Source: 66-474 sp035547895 (GTDB lineage Bacteria; Pseudomonadota; Gammaproteobacteria; Xanthomonadales; Rhodanobacteraceae). From it: 18,763 nucleotides of DNA. Below are positions 6,209 to 15,791 of the stretch, piece by piece. The stretch covers positions 1 through 18,763 of the forward strand of contig DASZTT010000246.1 of NCBI GenBank assembly GCA_035547895.1. Reading direction: 5' to 3'. A model generated the notes under the pieces. That model was not told the origin of the DNA. It was given only the letters and a program-made list of their open reading frames with translations, and searched no databases. Position 1 is the stretch's first letter, and each line of letters opens with the position of its first letter. The position numbers and the translations under genes were made by a program.

Positions 6209-6250
6209 TAACGGCATTCCACGCGCGCGCGCGCGTGGGCCGTTACGTCA
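6204..6250. repeat. nested GC-rich hairpin starting at the rpmG stop codon
   Basis: The outer arms TGACGTAACGG (6204-6214) and CCGTTACGTCA (6240-6250) are perfect 11-bp inverted repeats. Inside lies a second perfect palindrome, 6219-6238, made of CCACGCGCGC and GCGCGCGTGG with a CG alternation of 14 bases. The two stems are separated only by CATT on one side and G on the other. The TGA stop of rpmG (minus strand) is the first base triplet of the structure. There is no T run, so it is better described as an mRNA 3'-end stabiliser or cruciform/Z-DNA-prone site than as a classical terminator. Confidence 0.6.
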
Positions 6251-6412
6251 CTTGATCTTGCCTTCCTTGTAGATCACGTGTTTGCGGACGACGGGGTCGT
6301 ATTTCTTGACCTCCATCTTGTCCGGGGTGTTCTTCTTGTTCTTGTCGGTGGTGTAGAAATGCCCGGTGCCGGCCGAGGAAATCAGGCGGATCTTGTCGCG
6401 TTTGGTTGCCAT
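6248..6412 (-). CDS. rpmG: 50S ribosomal protein L33
   Basis: This 54-residue basic protein of the large ribosomal subunit lies near the E site. The sequence follows E. coli L33 closely: KIRLISSAGTGHFYTTDKNKK, then KKYDPVVRKHVIYKEGKIK to the end. It has no CxxC pairs, so it is the zinc-independent form. The ATG at 6412 has AAGGAG seven bases upstream. It follows rpmB by 11 bases on the same strand, the usual rpmB-rpmG operon. Its TGA stop opens the GC-rich hairpin at 6204-6250. Confidence 0.97.
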   Translation of the reverse strand: MATKRDKIRLISSAGTGHFYTTDKNKKNTPDKMEVKKYDPVVRKHVIYKEGKIK

Positions 6413-6423
6413 GGGAGTTCTCC

Positions 6424-6660
6424 TTACACGCGCTCGCCGCGTGCGCGCAGGTCCGCGAGCACGGCGTCGATGCCGTTCTTGTCGATGGTGCGCAGGGCCT
6501 TGCCGGACACGCGCAGTTTCACCCAGCGGTTCTCGCTTGCGACCCAGAACCGGCGCTCGTGCAGGTTGGGCAGCCAGCGGCGGCGGGTCTTGTTGTTGGC
6601 GTGCGAAACGTTGTTGCCGGTGCTCGCAGCTTTACCGGTGACCTGGCATACACGTGCCAT
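6424..6660 (-). CDS. rpmB: 50S ribosomal protein L28
   Basis: This is a 78-residue ribosomal protein of the large subunit, needed for late 50S assembly. The N-terminus MARVCQVTGK, the central SHANNKTRRRWLPNLHERRFW and the C-terminal LRTIDKNGIDAVLADLRARGE match the bacterial L28 pattern end to end, including the TGNN-x-SHA motif. The ATG at 6660 is preceded by GAGGAG at a good distance. An open frame continues far upstream, but its sequence there is non-homologous. It is the first gene of the rpmB-rpmG unit, divergent from secB, with a clear promoter at 6802-6830. Confidence 0.97.
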   Translation of the reverse strand: MARVCQVTGKAASTGNNVSHANNKTRRRWLPNLHERRFWVASENRWVKLRVSGKALRTIDKNGIDAVLADLRARGERV

Positions 6661-6801
6661 GGCATTCTCCTCATGGTGATCCGCGTGGCCCGCGGAAGTT
6701 CGGCCCGGCTGGATCCACGCGATTCGCCGGAGTCGCCGCATCGATCCCGCGTCGCGTCGCGGAATGCCCGGAAGGCCGGGCCGGCTTGAAGTCAGCCGCG
6801 T

Positions 6802-6830
6802 AATGTAGCAGGCGGCCGGCCGCAGGGCAA
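6802..6830 (-). promoter_or_regulatory. promoter of rpmB-rpmG
   Basis: On the minus strand, TTGCCC (6830-6825) and TACATT (6807-6802) are separated by exactly 17 bases. Transcription would start about 6795, leaving a leader of about 135 bases before the rpmB ATG. I see no recognisable regulatory structure in that leader. In the other half of the region, GACAAT at 6861-6866 is the best -10 candidate for secB, without a good -35. Confidence 0.5.
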
Positions 6831-6906
6831 TCGGAGCGTGCACGCGGCGGCATGGTGTGGGACAATCCCCAATCTTTGACCCTTTCCCAGCGGAGCTTGC
6901 AAGAAC

Positions 6907-7401
6907 ATGGCAGAAGAGACCCCGGCCCCGAGCAACGGCCAAGCCGCCCCCCAGATGCAGATGGCGCTGCAGAAGATCTATGCGCGCGACGTCTCGTTCG
7001 AGGTCCCGAATGCGCCCAGGGTGTTCCAGGAAGAGGGCCAGCCGCAAGTCCAGCTGAACCTCTCCCACAAGGCCACGCCGATCGAGGGCGACAATTATGA
7101 AGTGGTGCTGACGCTCACCGTCACCTGCACCCTGAACGAGCGCACCGCGTACCTCGCCGAGGTGCACCAGGCCGGCGTGTTCTCGTTCGTGGGCTTCGAC
7201 CCGCAGAACCTCGCGGTCGTGCTGGCGACGTATTGCCCGAACGTGCTGTTCCCCTATGCACGCCAGGTCGTGTCGGACCTCGTCCTGAACGGCGGTTTCC
7301 CGCCGCTGCTGCTGCAGCCGATCAATTTCGACGCGCTGTACGCCGAACAGCAGCGCCAGCAGCAAGGGCAGGGCGACGCCCGGCCGGCCCTGAACGCCTG
7401 A
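6907..7401 (+). CDS. secB: protein-export chaperone SecB
   Basis: This is a tetrameric cytosolic chaperone that binds unfolded preproteins and hands them to SecA for export through SecYEG. It has 164 residues, normal for the family. Recognisable segments are QKIYARDVSFEVPNAPRVF (near residues 22-40), YEVVLTLTVTC, AYLAEVHQAGVFSF and the core CPNVLFPYARQVVSDLVLNGGFPPLLLQPINFDALY. The tail is Gln-rich and poorly conserved (QQRQQQGQGD). The ATG at 6907 is the only sensible start; the ribosome-binding site is weak (GGAG 11 bases upstream). gpsA follows after four bases, the same secB-gpsA order as in E. coli, and the two are surely co-transcribed. Confidence 0.97.
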   Translation: MAEETPAPSNGQAAPQMQMALQKIYARDVSFEVPNAPRVFQEEGQPQVQLNLSHKATPIEGDNYEVVLTLTVTCTLNERTAYLAEVHQAGVFSFVGFDPQNLAVVLATYCPNVLFPYARQVVSDLVLNGGFPPLLLQPINFDALYAEQQRQQQGQGDARPALNA

Positions 7402-7405
7402 CACC

Positions 7406-8422
7406 ATGTCTCGCGCGACGGTTGCCGTACTCGGCGCCGGATCGTGGGGCACCGCGCTGGCGGCATTGTTGTGCAGCAACGGTGCCGCCGTCCGCCTGTG
7501 GGGACGCGACGCGGACGCGCTGGCGGAGATCGCGGCCGCTCGCCGCAACCAGCACTACCTGCCGGATGTCGAGCTGCCGGCGGAGCTGGCGTGCGTGCCG
7601 GACCTCGCCGAAGCGCTGCGCTGCGTCGACCTGGCGCTGGTGGCGGTGCCGAGCCACGCCTTCCGGGAGATGCTGATCGAAGCCGCACCGCTGTTGCCGG
7701 CAGGCGCCGGCTACGCGTGGGCGACCAAGGGCTTCGAGCCGGGCACGGGGCGCTTCCTTCACGAACTGGTGGCCGAATATCTGCCCGGCACCCCCGCGGC
7801 GGTCGTGACCGGCCCTTCGTTCGCACGTGAGGTGGCGGCCGGCATGCCCACCGCGGTCACCGTGCATTCCGACGACGATGCCTTCGCGCACCGGGTGGCC
7901 GAACTGCTGCACGGCAACGCCTTTCGTGCCTACACCGGCAACGACATGCTGGGTGCGGAGCTCGGCGGTGCGATGAAGAACGTGCTGGCCGTCGCGACCG
8001 GCGTCGCCGACGGCATGCAACTGGGATTGAACGCACGCGCAGGCCTGATCACCCGCGGCATGAACGAGATGCTGCGCCTGGGCGCGGCGCTGGGCGCCAA
8101 GCCGCAGACGCTGATGGGCCTGTCCGGCCTGGGCGACCTGGTCCTGACCTGCACCGGCGAGTTGTCCCGCAACCACCGCTTCGGTTACGCGCTGGGCCGC
8201 GGCGTGCCGCTGAAACAGGCCCTCGCCGACATCGGCCAGGTGGTCGAAGGCGCCGTCACCGCCGACGAAGTGATGCGGCTGGCCATGCGCCACGGTCTCG
8301 ACCTGCCGATTTCGCAGCACGTGCAAACCGTGCTGCGCGGCGAGATGACGCCGACCGATGCCCTGCATTCCCTGCTGGCGCGCGAACGCAAGCCCGAGTA
8401 TCCGGAAAGCCTGTTCCAGTAG
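7406..8422 (+). CDS. gpsA: NAD(P)-dependent glycerol-3-phosphate dehydrogenase
   Basis: This cytosolic enzyme reduces dihydroxyacetone phosphate to sn-glycerol-3-phosphate, the backbone precursor of phospholipids. It has 338 residues, as usual. The dinucleotide-binding loop GAGSWG is at residues 10-15. Further hallmarks are WATKGFEPGTG, VTGPSFAREVAAGMPTA, and GGAMKNVLAVATGVADG, which contains the catalytic lysine (K191). NARAGLITRGMNEM, and GLSGLGDLVLTC near residue 230, follow. It starts four bases after secB with the ATG at 7406; overlap of the transcripts suggests translational coupling. The end, RERKPEYPE, also fits GpsA. Nothing is missing. Confidence 0.97.
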   Translation: MSRATVAVLGAGSWGTALAALLCSNGAAVRLWGRDADALAEIAAARRNQHYLPDVELPAELACVPDLAEALRCVDLALVAVPSHAFREMLIEAAPLLPAGAGYAWATKGFEPGTGRFLHELVAEYLPGTPAAVVTGPSFAREVAAGMPTAVTVHSDDDAFAHRVAELLHGNAFRAYTGNDMLGAELGGAMKNVLAVATGVADGMQLGLNARAGLITRGMNEMLRLGAALGAKPQTLMGLSGLGDLVLTCTGELSRNHRFGYALGRGVPLKQALADIGQVVEGAVTADEVMRLAMRHGLDLPISQHVQTVLRGEMTPTDALHSLLARERKPEYPESLFQ

Positions 8423-8480
8423 GCATCCCGGTTGCGCTCTGCGCTATGCTTTGTCTCTTTGGGTAGCGGATCGATCGCGG

Positions 8481-11510
<3,030 letters not shown>

Positions 11511-11551
11511 TCTGCGGTCCGGGAGCGGCCGCGCCGTCGATCGGTTCTTGT

Positions 11552-11577
11552 CGTCATTCCGGCGAGAACCGGAATCC
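11552..11577. repeat. dispersed palindromic repeat downstream of the helicase gene
   Basis: CGTCATTCCGGCGAGAACC continues to GGAATCC; the stem ATTCCGG (11556-11562) pairs with CCGGAAT (11569-11575). It has the same ends as the reverse complement of the copy at 6181-6208. It lies in the 99-base gap between the helicase and the GFA gene. Confidence 0.55.
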
Positions 11578-11609
11578 GAGGCCTTGCATGCCTCCCTCTT
11601 CCGCGCGAG

Positions 11610-12104
11610 ATGCCCATGGTCACCACGGAAACTATCGAAGGCGGCTGTGACTGCCGATCCATCCGTTATCGGCTCACTCGCACGCCGCTGTTCGTGCACT
11701 GCTGCCACTGCCGCTGGTGCCAGCGCGAGACCGGCAGCGCGTTCGTGCTGAATGCGCTGATCGAAACCGAATGCGTGGCGTTGCTGCGCGGCGCGCCCGA
11801 AAAGGTGATGACGCCGTCGGCGAGCGGCAAGGGCCAGGGCATCGCGCGCTGCCCGCGCTGCCACATCGCGCTGTGGAGCCATTATTCCGGCGGGGGACCA
11901 CTGTTCGCGTTCGTTCGCGTCGGCACGCTGGACAATCCCGATCGCTTCCCGCCTGACATCCACATCTTCACGATGTCGAAGCAGCCGTGGGTGATCCTGC
12001 CCCGAGGCGTACCCGCGATGCGCGAGTATTACGACCGCAAGCGATACTGGCCGAAGGAAAGCCTGGAAAGGCGCGCGAGGGTCCTGGCGAAATCTTCAAA
12101 CTAG
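11610..12104 (+). CDS. GFA/CENP-V domain zinc protein
   Basis: This 164-residue protein is of the glutathione-dependent formaldehyde-activating (GFA) fold family. The seven ligand cysteines of the two zinc sites are all present: C13 and C15 in GGCDCRSI, C32, C34 and C37 in CHCRWCQRETGSAF, and C81 and C84 in CPRCHIALW. The name-giving enzyme adds glutathione to formaldehyde, but most bacterial members are untested and only the fold is secure, so I do not name a substrate. ATG codons at 11610 and 11616 are both possible; neither has a good ribosome-binding site. The C-terminal 50 residues (PDIHIFTMSKQPWVILP, then a basic tail) follow the family. It is convergent with the DUF971 gene, only 72 bases between stops. 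Confidence 0.85.
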   Translation: MPMVTTETIEGGCDCRSIRYRLTRTPLFVHCCHCRWCQRETGSAFVLNALIETECVALLRGAPEKVMTPSASGKGQGIARCPRCHIALWSHYSGGGPLFAFVRVGTLDNPDRFPPDIHIFTMSKQPWVILPRGVPAMREYYDRKRYWPKESLERRARVLAKSSN

Positions 12105-12176
12105 GCCGGACGACTCCGCACTGCACCGGGGCGAAGCCCGATGACGCAGGGTTCGCAAACAGCCGCCCACGCCCAT

Positions 12177-12584
12177 TTACCTCGGTTTCGGCCCGCGCAT
12201 CGGTACGGGGTGGCCGTACAGCGACGCGGGATCGCGCGACAGGCCGTTCCTTTCCAGCGCATCGAGATACGACTGCCAGTTTTTTTCCTGGTTGATGCCG
12301 AGGTCGTACAGCGTCTCCCAGGAATAGATGCCCGTCGCATGGCCATCGGTGAAGCGCAGCGACACGGCGTAGTTGCCGACCGGCTGCAGTTCCATGATCC
12401 CGACCTCGCGCTTGCCCCCGACCAGCACCTGCTGCCCTGGGCCATGGCCCTGTACTTCGGCGGAGGGCGAATACACGCGCAGGTATTCCGCAGGCAGTAC
12501 AAAGTGTTCGCCGGAGTCGAACGCGACTTCCAGCGTGCGTGATTTCTTGTGCAAGGTGATGTCGGAGGGTCGGGGCGCGGCCAT
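12177..12584 (-). CDS. DUF971 domain protein
   Basis: This is a small cytosolic protein of 135 residues made almost wholly of a DUF971 domain (the gamma-butyrobetaine hydroxylase-like N-terminal domain). Conserved blocks are LPAEYLRVYSPSAEVQGHG (residues 30-48), LVGGKREVGI, PVGNYAVSLRFTDGHATGIYSW and the helix LYDLGINQEKNWQSYLDAL. The domain also occurs at the N-terminus of carnitine-pathway dioxygenases and at the end of HCF101-type iron-sulfur proteins; the stand-alone form has no proven role. In many proteobacteria the gene lies next to hslVU, as here, with one unknown gene and 363 bases between. The ATG at 12584 starts the homology; no ribosome-binding site is evident. The reading frame is intact. 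Confidence 0.87.
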   Translation of the reverse strand: MAAPRPSDITLHKKSRTLEVAFDSGEHFVLPAEYLRVYSPSAEVQGHGPGQQVLVGGKREVGIMELQPVGNYAVSLRFTDGHATGIYSWETLYDLGINQEKNWQSYLDALERNGLSRDPASLYGHPVPMRGPKPR

Positions 12585-12947
12585 GCCGGCAATCTTAGCG
12601 ACGCAGGACGACGATCTGTCTGACGACGATCAGGAATGTGCGGTTGCGCTGGTTGCCAGCGGTGCTTGCTACCGGCGTTCCGCCACCTTGTTGGATTTTC
12701 CGGACAGGGTTTTCACGACGTCTTGGAGCGCCCTGCGCGGTCATTCTTGAACGTGGCATCGTGGCTGGGCGACAACAGCACCCGTTGCGTGATGCGCGTA
12801 CGCGCGTGAACGATGGCCGCGGGTTTGCGTCCATCCTGGTTTTGGTTATTCCGGCGCAACCGGACCCCAGGTTTTTTGGCGCTGGGCGCTAGCGAAAGTC
12901 GCTGCCTGATATCGCTTTGCGATCCGGGGATGCCGAGCAAAGCGGTC
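12585..12947. other. 363-base gene-poor stretch between DUF971 and the 204-residue gene
   Basis: I see no convincing gene. Open frames exist on both strands (for instance 12595-12834 minus, 79 codons), but they have no ribosome-binding site and no recognisable sequence. The only structure is a degenerate palindromic repeat at 12846-12870. The minus-strand DUF971 gene may therefore have its own promoter here; none stands out. Confidence 0.5.
12846..12870. repeat. degenerate dispersed palindromic repeat
   Basis: TTATTCCGGCGCAACCGGAC runs on to CCCAG. It keeps the TATTCCGG...CCGGA.CCCAG pattern of the copy at 11552-11577, with a 5-bp stem. A TTTTTT run follows at 12872-12877, so on the plus strand it could also act as a weak terminator. 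Confidence 0.4.
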
Positions 12948-13562
12948 TCACTGCGCGCTGCCGAATCCCGAGCCGGTGAAATCGATGCGTGGCGGCTGGC
13001 CTGCCACGTCCAGCAGCACTTGCGCATACGGCTCGTCGAAGCTCACCGTGGAGATTTCGTCCCAGCCGAAGAACGACGGCTCGCGCAGCCATTCCGCGTC
13101 GGGCGTGATCTCCTGCAGGGTGAAGCCGTCGTCCTCGATGCCGAGCGGCCGGCCGATGTAACACACCTCGTGCTCGTCCTCGGTATCCACGTGCACGCAC
13201 ATCACCGCCGCGTACTCGGCCGCGGCGCGCACCACCTGGGTGATATCGTCCAGCGGGAAGTTGCGCGGCAGGCGTGGGTGGATGTTGCGCACCGCCAGGG
13301 CCTTCTCGATGAAGGCCGCATGGCCGTCCGGGGCTTCGACTTCAGTGATGTCGGCCAGCCGCATTGCATAAAGACCATCGAAGCTGATCTGGTCGCCGAC
13401 CACCCACATCAGCAGCCACTCCTTGCCGATGCCGGCCAGATAGCCGCAAAAGCTGCCGTCCTCGATGTTGCCCCGCCACACCCGCACCAGTTCACCGCGT
13501 TGCATGGCACCGCGCAGCTTCGGGCGCGGACTCTCGGATTGAAATTTCAGAACCTTGCCCAT
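12948..13562 (-). CDS. uncharacterised protein in the hslVU cluster
   Basis: This is an acidic, soluble 204-residue protein with no signal peptide or membrane segment. I do not recognise a named domain. It begins MGKVLKFQSESPRPKLRGAM. Two parts look alike in layout: residues 25-75 (RGNIEDGSFCGYLAGIGKEW, then ISFDGLYAMRLADITEV) and about 135-185 (LGIEDDGFTLQEITPDAEW, then FFGWDEISTVSFDE). Each has a G-x-x-E-D strand-turn, a hydrophobic core with a W, and a closing D/E-I-[ST]-x-V strand, as in small Sm-like or SH3-like beta barrels. The linker between them is alpha-helical (FIEKALAVRN, DDITQVVRAAAEYAAV). It starts 47 bases after hslU and is followed by DUF971 on the same strand, so a part in the same process is possible but not shown. 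Only a weak start signal is visible at 13562. Confidence 0.8.
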   Translation of the reverse strand: MGKVLKFQSESPRPKLRGAMQRGELVRVWRGNIEDGSFCGYLAGIGKEWLLMWVVGDQISFDGLYAMRLADITEVEAPDGHAAFIEKALAVRNIHPRLPRNFPLDDITQVVRAAAEYAAVMCVHVDTEDEHEVCYIGRPLGIEDDGFTLQEITPDAEWLREPSFFGWDEISTVSFDEPYAQVLLDVAGQPPRIDFTGSGFGSAQ

Positions 13563-13578
13563 GGCGTCATTCTAGCGG

Positions 13579-13601
13579 CGGCGGGCAGGGGCTGCCCGCC
13601 G
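13579..13601 (-). terminator. GC-rich hairpin between hslU and the unknown gene
   Basis: CGGCGGGCAG (13579-13588) pairs perfectly with CTGCCCGCCG (13592-13601) around a three-base loop, inside the 47-base gap after hslU. There is no T run on the minus strand. It may reduce read-through or protect the hslVU mRNA end and so lower expression of the genes downstream. Confidence 0.45.
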
Positions 13602-13609
13602 GCCGGCCC

Positions 13610-14953
13610 TCACAGTATGTAACGGGACAGGTCTTCGTTCGAAGCCAGATCTTTGAGGTTTTTATCCACATATTCGGCGTCGATCAGGTACTTTTCACCA
13701 CTTTTATCCGCCGCCTCGAACGAGATCGACTCCAGCAGCCGCTCCATGACGGTCTGCAGGCGACGCGCGCCGATGTTTTCGGTGCTTTCGTTCACCTTGA
13801 AAGCGACCTCGGCCAGCTTGGCGATGCCATCCTCGGTGAATTCCAGCTTCACGCCTTCGGTGTTCAACATGGCCGCGTACTGCTTGGTCAGTGCGTTGTG
13901 CGGCTCGGAAAGGATGCGCTCGAAATCCTTGACCGACAGTGCCGACAGTTCGACCCGGATCGGCAGGCGGCCCTGCAGTTCCGGAATCAGGTCGGACGGC
14001 TTGGCCATCGAGAACGCGCCGGAGGCGATGAACAGCACGTGGTCGGTCTTGACCGGGCCGTATTTCGTGGACACGGTCGAGCCCTCGACCAGCGGCAGCA
14101 GGTCGCGCTGCACGCCTTCCCGCGACACGCCCGCGCCACCCCAGTCGCTGCGCTGGGCCACCTTGTCGATCTCGTCGATGAACACGATGCCGTTCTGCTC
14201 GCAATTCTCGATCGCCTGCGCGCGCAGCTCGTCATCGTTGAGCAGCTTGCCCGCTTCCTCGTCGATCAGCATCGGGCGCGCGGCCTTGATCTTGAGCTTG
14301 CGTTTCTGGGTCTTGCCGCCGCCCATGCTCTGGAACATCGAACTCAATTGCTGCGACATTTCTTCCATGCCGGGCGGCGCCATGATCTGCACGCCCACGT
14401 TCATCGCAAACTCGAGCTCGATTTCGCGTTCGTCCAGCGCGCCTTCGTGCAATTGCTTGCGCAGCTTGCCGCGGGTGGACGAATCGGATTCGACCTGTTG
14501 CTGGTCGCCCTGCTGGTCCCAGCCGCCGCTCCGTTCGCGGCGGGGCAACAGTGCGTCGAGGATGCGTTCGTCGGCGTGCTCCTCGGCCTGCGATTTCACG
14601 CGTTCCTTGGCCAGGTCGCGCGTCAATTTGTAGGCGACGTCGGCGAGGTCGCGCACGATGGAGTCCACGTCCTTGCCGACGTAGCCGACCTCGGTGAACT
14701 TGGTCGCTTCCACCTTCACGAACGGCGCTTTCGCCAGCGTGGCGAGGCGGCGCGCGATCTCGGTCTTGCCGACGCCCGTCGGGCCGATCATCAGGATGTT
14801 CTTGGGCGTCACTTCGTTGCGGAATGAAGGTTCGAGCTGCATCCGGCGCCAGCGGTCGCGCAGGGCGATCGCCACCGCGCGCTTGGCATTGTGTTGACCA
14901 ATGATGAAGCGGTCGAGTTCATTGACGATTTCGCGTGGGGTGAGTTCGCTCAT
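13610..14953 (-). CDS. hslU: HslUV protease ATPase subunit HslU (ClpY)
   Basis: This hexameric AAA+ unfoldase recognises protein substrates, unfolds them with ATP and threads them into the HslV chamber. It has 447 residues. Visible parts are the N-terminal helix TPREIVNELDRFIIGQ, Walker A GPTGVGKT (residues 57-64), the pore loop GYVG (90-93), an inserted I domain (about 110-235, with low-complexity Gln and Ser) and Walker B IVFIDEID (near 255). Arg-finger and sensor regions include the PELQGRLPIRVEL block, sensor II is GARRL, and the C-terminus LSRYIL enters the HslV pocket to activate it. It starts 9 bases after the hslV stop. The ribosome-binding site is an A-rich AGAAGAAAAG. It is complete and shows no change in key residues. 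Confidence 0.98.
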   Translation of the reverse strand: MSELTPREIVNELDRFIIGQHNAKRAVAIALRDRWRRMQLEPSFRNEVTPKNILMIGPTGVGKTEIARRLATLAKAPFVKVEATKFTEVGYVGKDVDSIVRDLADVAYKLTRDLAKERVKSQAEEHADERILDALLPRRERSGGWDQQGDQQQVESDSSTRGKLRKQLHEGALDEREIELEFAMNVGVQIMAPPGMEEMSQQLSSMFQSMGGGKTQKRKLKIKAARPMLIDEEAGKLLNDDELRAQAIENCEQNGIVFIDEIDKVAQRSDWGGAGVSREGVQRDLLPLVEGSTVSTKYGPVKTDHVLFIASGAFSMAKPSDLIPELQGRLPIRVELSALSVKDFERILSEPHNALTKQYAAMLNTEGVKLEFTEDGIAKLAEVAFKVNESTENIGARRLQTVMERLLESISFEAADKSGEKYLIDAEYVDKNLKDLASNEDLSRYIL

Positions 14954-14962
14954 CTTTTCTTC

Positions 14963-15499
14963 TCAGAGTTCTTCGATCGTCACGTTGTGGTTGGTGTAGA
15001 TGCAGATGTCCCCGGCGATGCCCAGCGCCTTTTCAACGATGGCGCGCGCATCCAGGTCGGGGTTGTCCAGCAGTGCCTTGGCCGCGGCCTGCGCGTAAGG
15101 GCCGCCGGAACCGATCGCGATGAGGCCGTGTTCGGGTTCCAGCACGTCGCCGTTGCCGGAGATCAAGAGGGATGCATCCCTGTCGGCCACCGCCAGCATG
15201 GCTTCGAGCCGGCCCAGTCGCCGGTCGGTGCGCCATTCCTTGGCCATCTCCACCGCCGCGCGTGTCAACTGGCCGTTGTGCTTGGCCAGCTTGTCCTCGA
15301 ACAGCTCGAACAGCGTGAACGCGTCGGCGGTCGCGCCGGCAAAACCCGCCAACACGTCGGCGTTTTTGCCGAGCCGGCGGATCTTGCGCGCGTTGGCCTT
15401 GACCACGGTGGTGCCAAGCGTGACCTGGCCGTCTCCGCCCAGGACGACATGGCCGTTCTTGCGCACGGACAGGATGGTGGTGGCGTGGAAAGACTCCAT
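14963..15499 (-). CDS. hslV: HslUV protease peptidase subunit HslV (ClpQ)
   Basis: This is the threonine peptidase of the HslUV complex, two stacked hexameric rings related to proteasome beta subunits. It has 178 residues. The chain starts MESFHATTILSVRKNG; by comparison with related proteins, the six residues MESFHA are a propeptide removed to expose the catalytic threonine T7 (E. coli HslV has only Met before it). Other marks are GGDGQVTLG, AGFAGATADAFTLFELFE, EWRTDRRLGRLEAMLAVAD, IGSGGPYAQAAA and AGDICIYTNHNVTIEEL at the end. The start at 15499 has AGAGG at five bases. It is the first gene of the minus-strand hslVU group, divergent from the TonB-dependent receptor. I saw no convincing heat-shock promoter in the 292-base space. 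Confidence 0.97.
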   Translation of the reverse strand: MESFHATTILSVRKNGHVVLGGDGQVTLGTTVVKANARKIRRLGKNADVLAGFAGATADAFTLFELFEDKLAKHNGQLTRAAVEMAKEWRTDRRLGRLEAMLAVADRDASLLISGNGDVLEPEHGLIAIGSGGPYAQAAAKALLDNPDLDARAIVEKALGIAGDICIYTNHNVTIEEL

Positions 15500-15634
15500 G
15501 GCAGCCTCTTGGCGGCGGGTAATGTCGCCTAGGTGGGGGCGCCGGCGGGCGATGGCAACCGTGCGGGGAACGGCTCGACGCCGTCCGGCCGTCCCGGCAT
15601 TGCGGCGCCTGCTGCGTGGCCAATGACACTTGCG

Positions 15635-15663
15635 TTGCAGGAATTTTTCCGAACCGCTATCGT
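15635..15663 (+). promoter_or_regulatory. candidate promoter of the TonB-dependent receptor gene
   Basis: TTGCAG (15635-15640) and TATCGT (15658-15663) are separated by 17 bases. Transcription would begin near 15670 and leave a leader of about 120 bases before the ATG at 15792. I see neither a Fur-box-like palindrome nor a cobalamin riboswitch in that leader. Confidence 0.45.
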
Positions 15664-15791
15664 TAAATCGAAGTTAGCGGTTGGCGGGATCGCAGGGGGA
15701 TGGTGCGCGACACGCGAACGCCTTGCATCGGTGCGTCCGGAACGGCTCAGCGTGTGCGTTGGCGTTGTTTGGTATCCACCGGGAAGAACCC

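Noticed and set aside
12595..12834. 79-codon minus-strand frame in the gap upstream of DUF971
   Set aside because: It has no ribosome-binding site, no recognisable sequence and an irregular composition. A chance frame is more likely.
15664..15791. Riboswitch or Fur site in the leader of the TonB-dependent receptor
   Set aside because: No cobalamin-riboswitch core or AT-rich Fur palindrome is visible in the leader.
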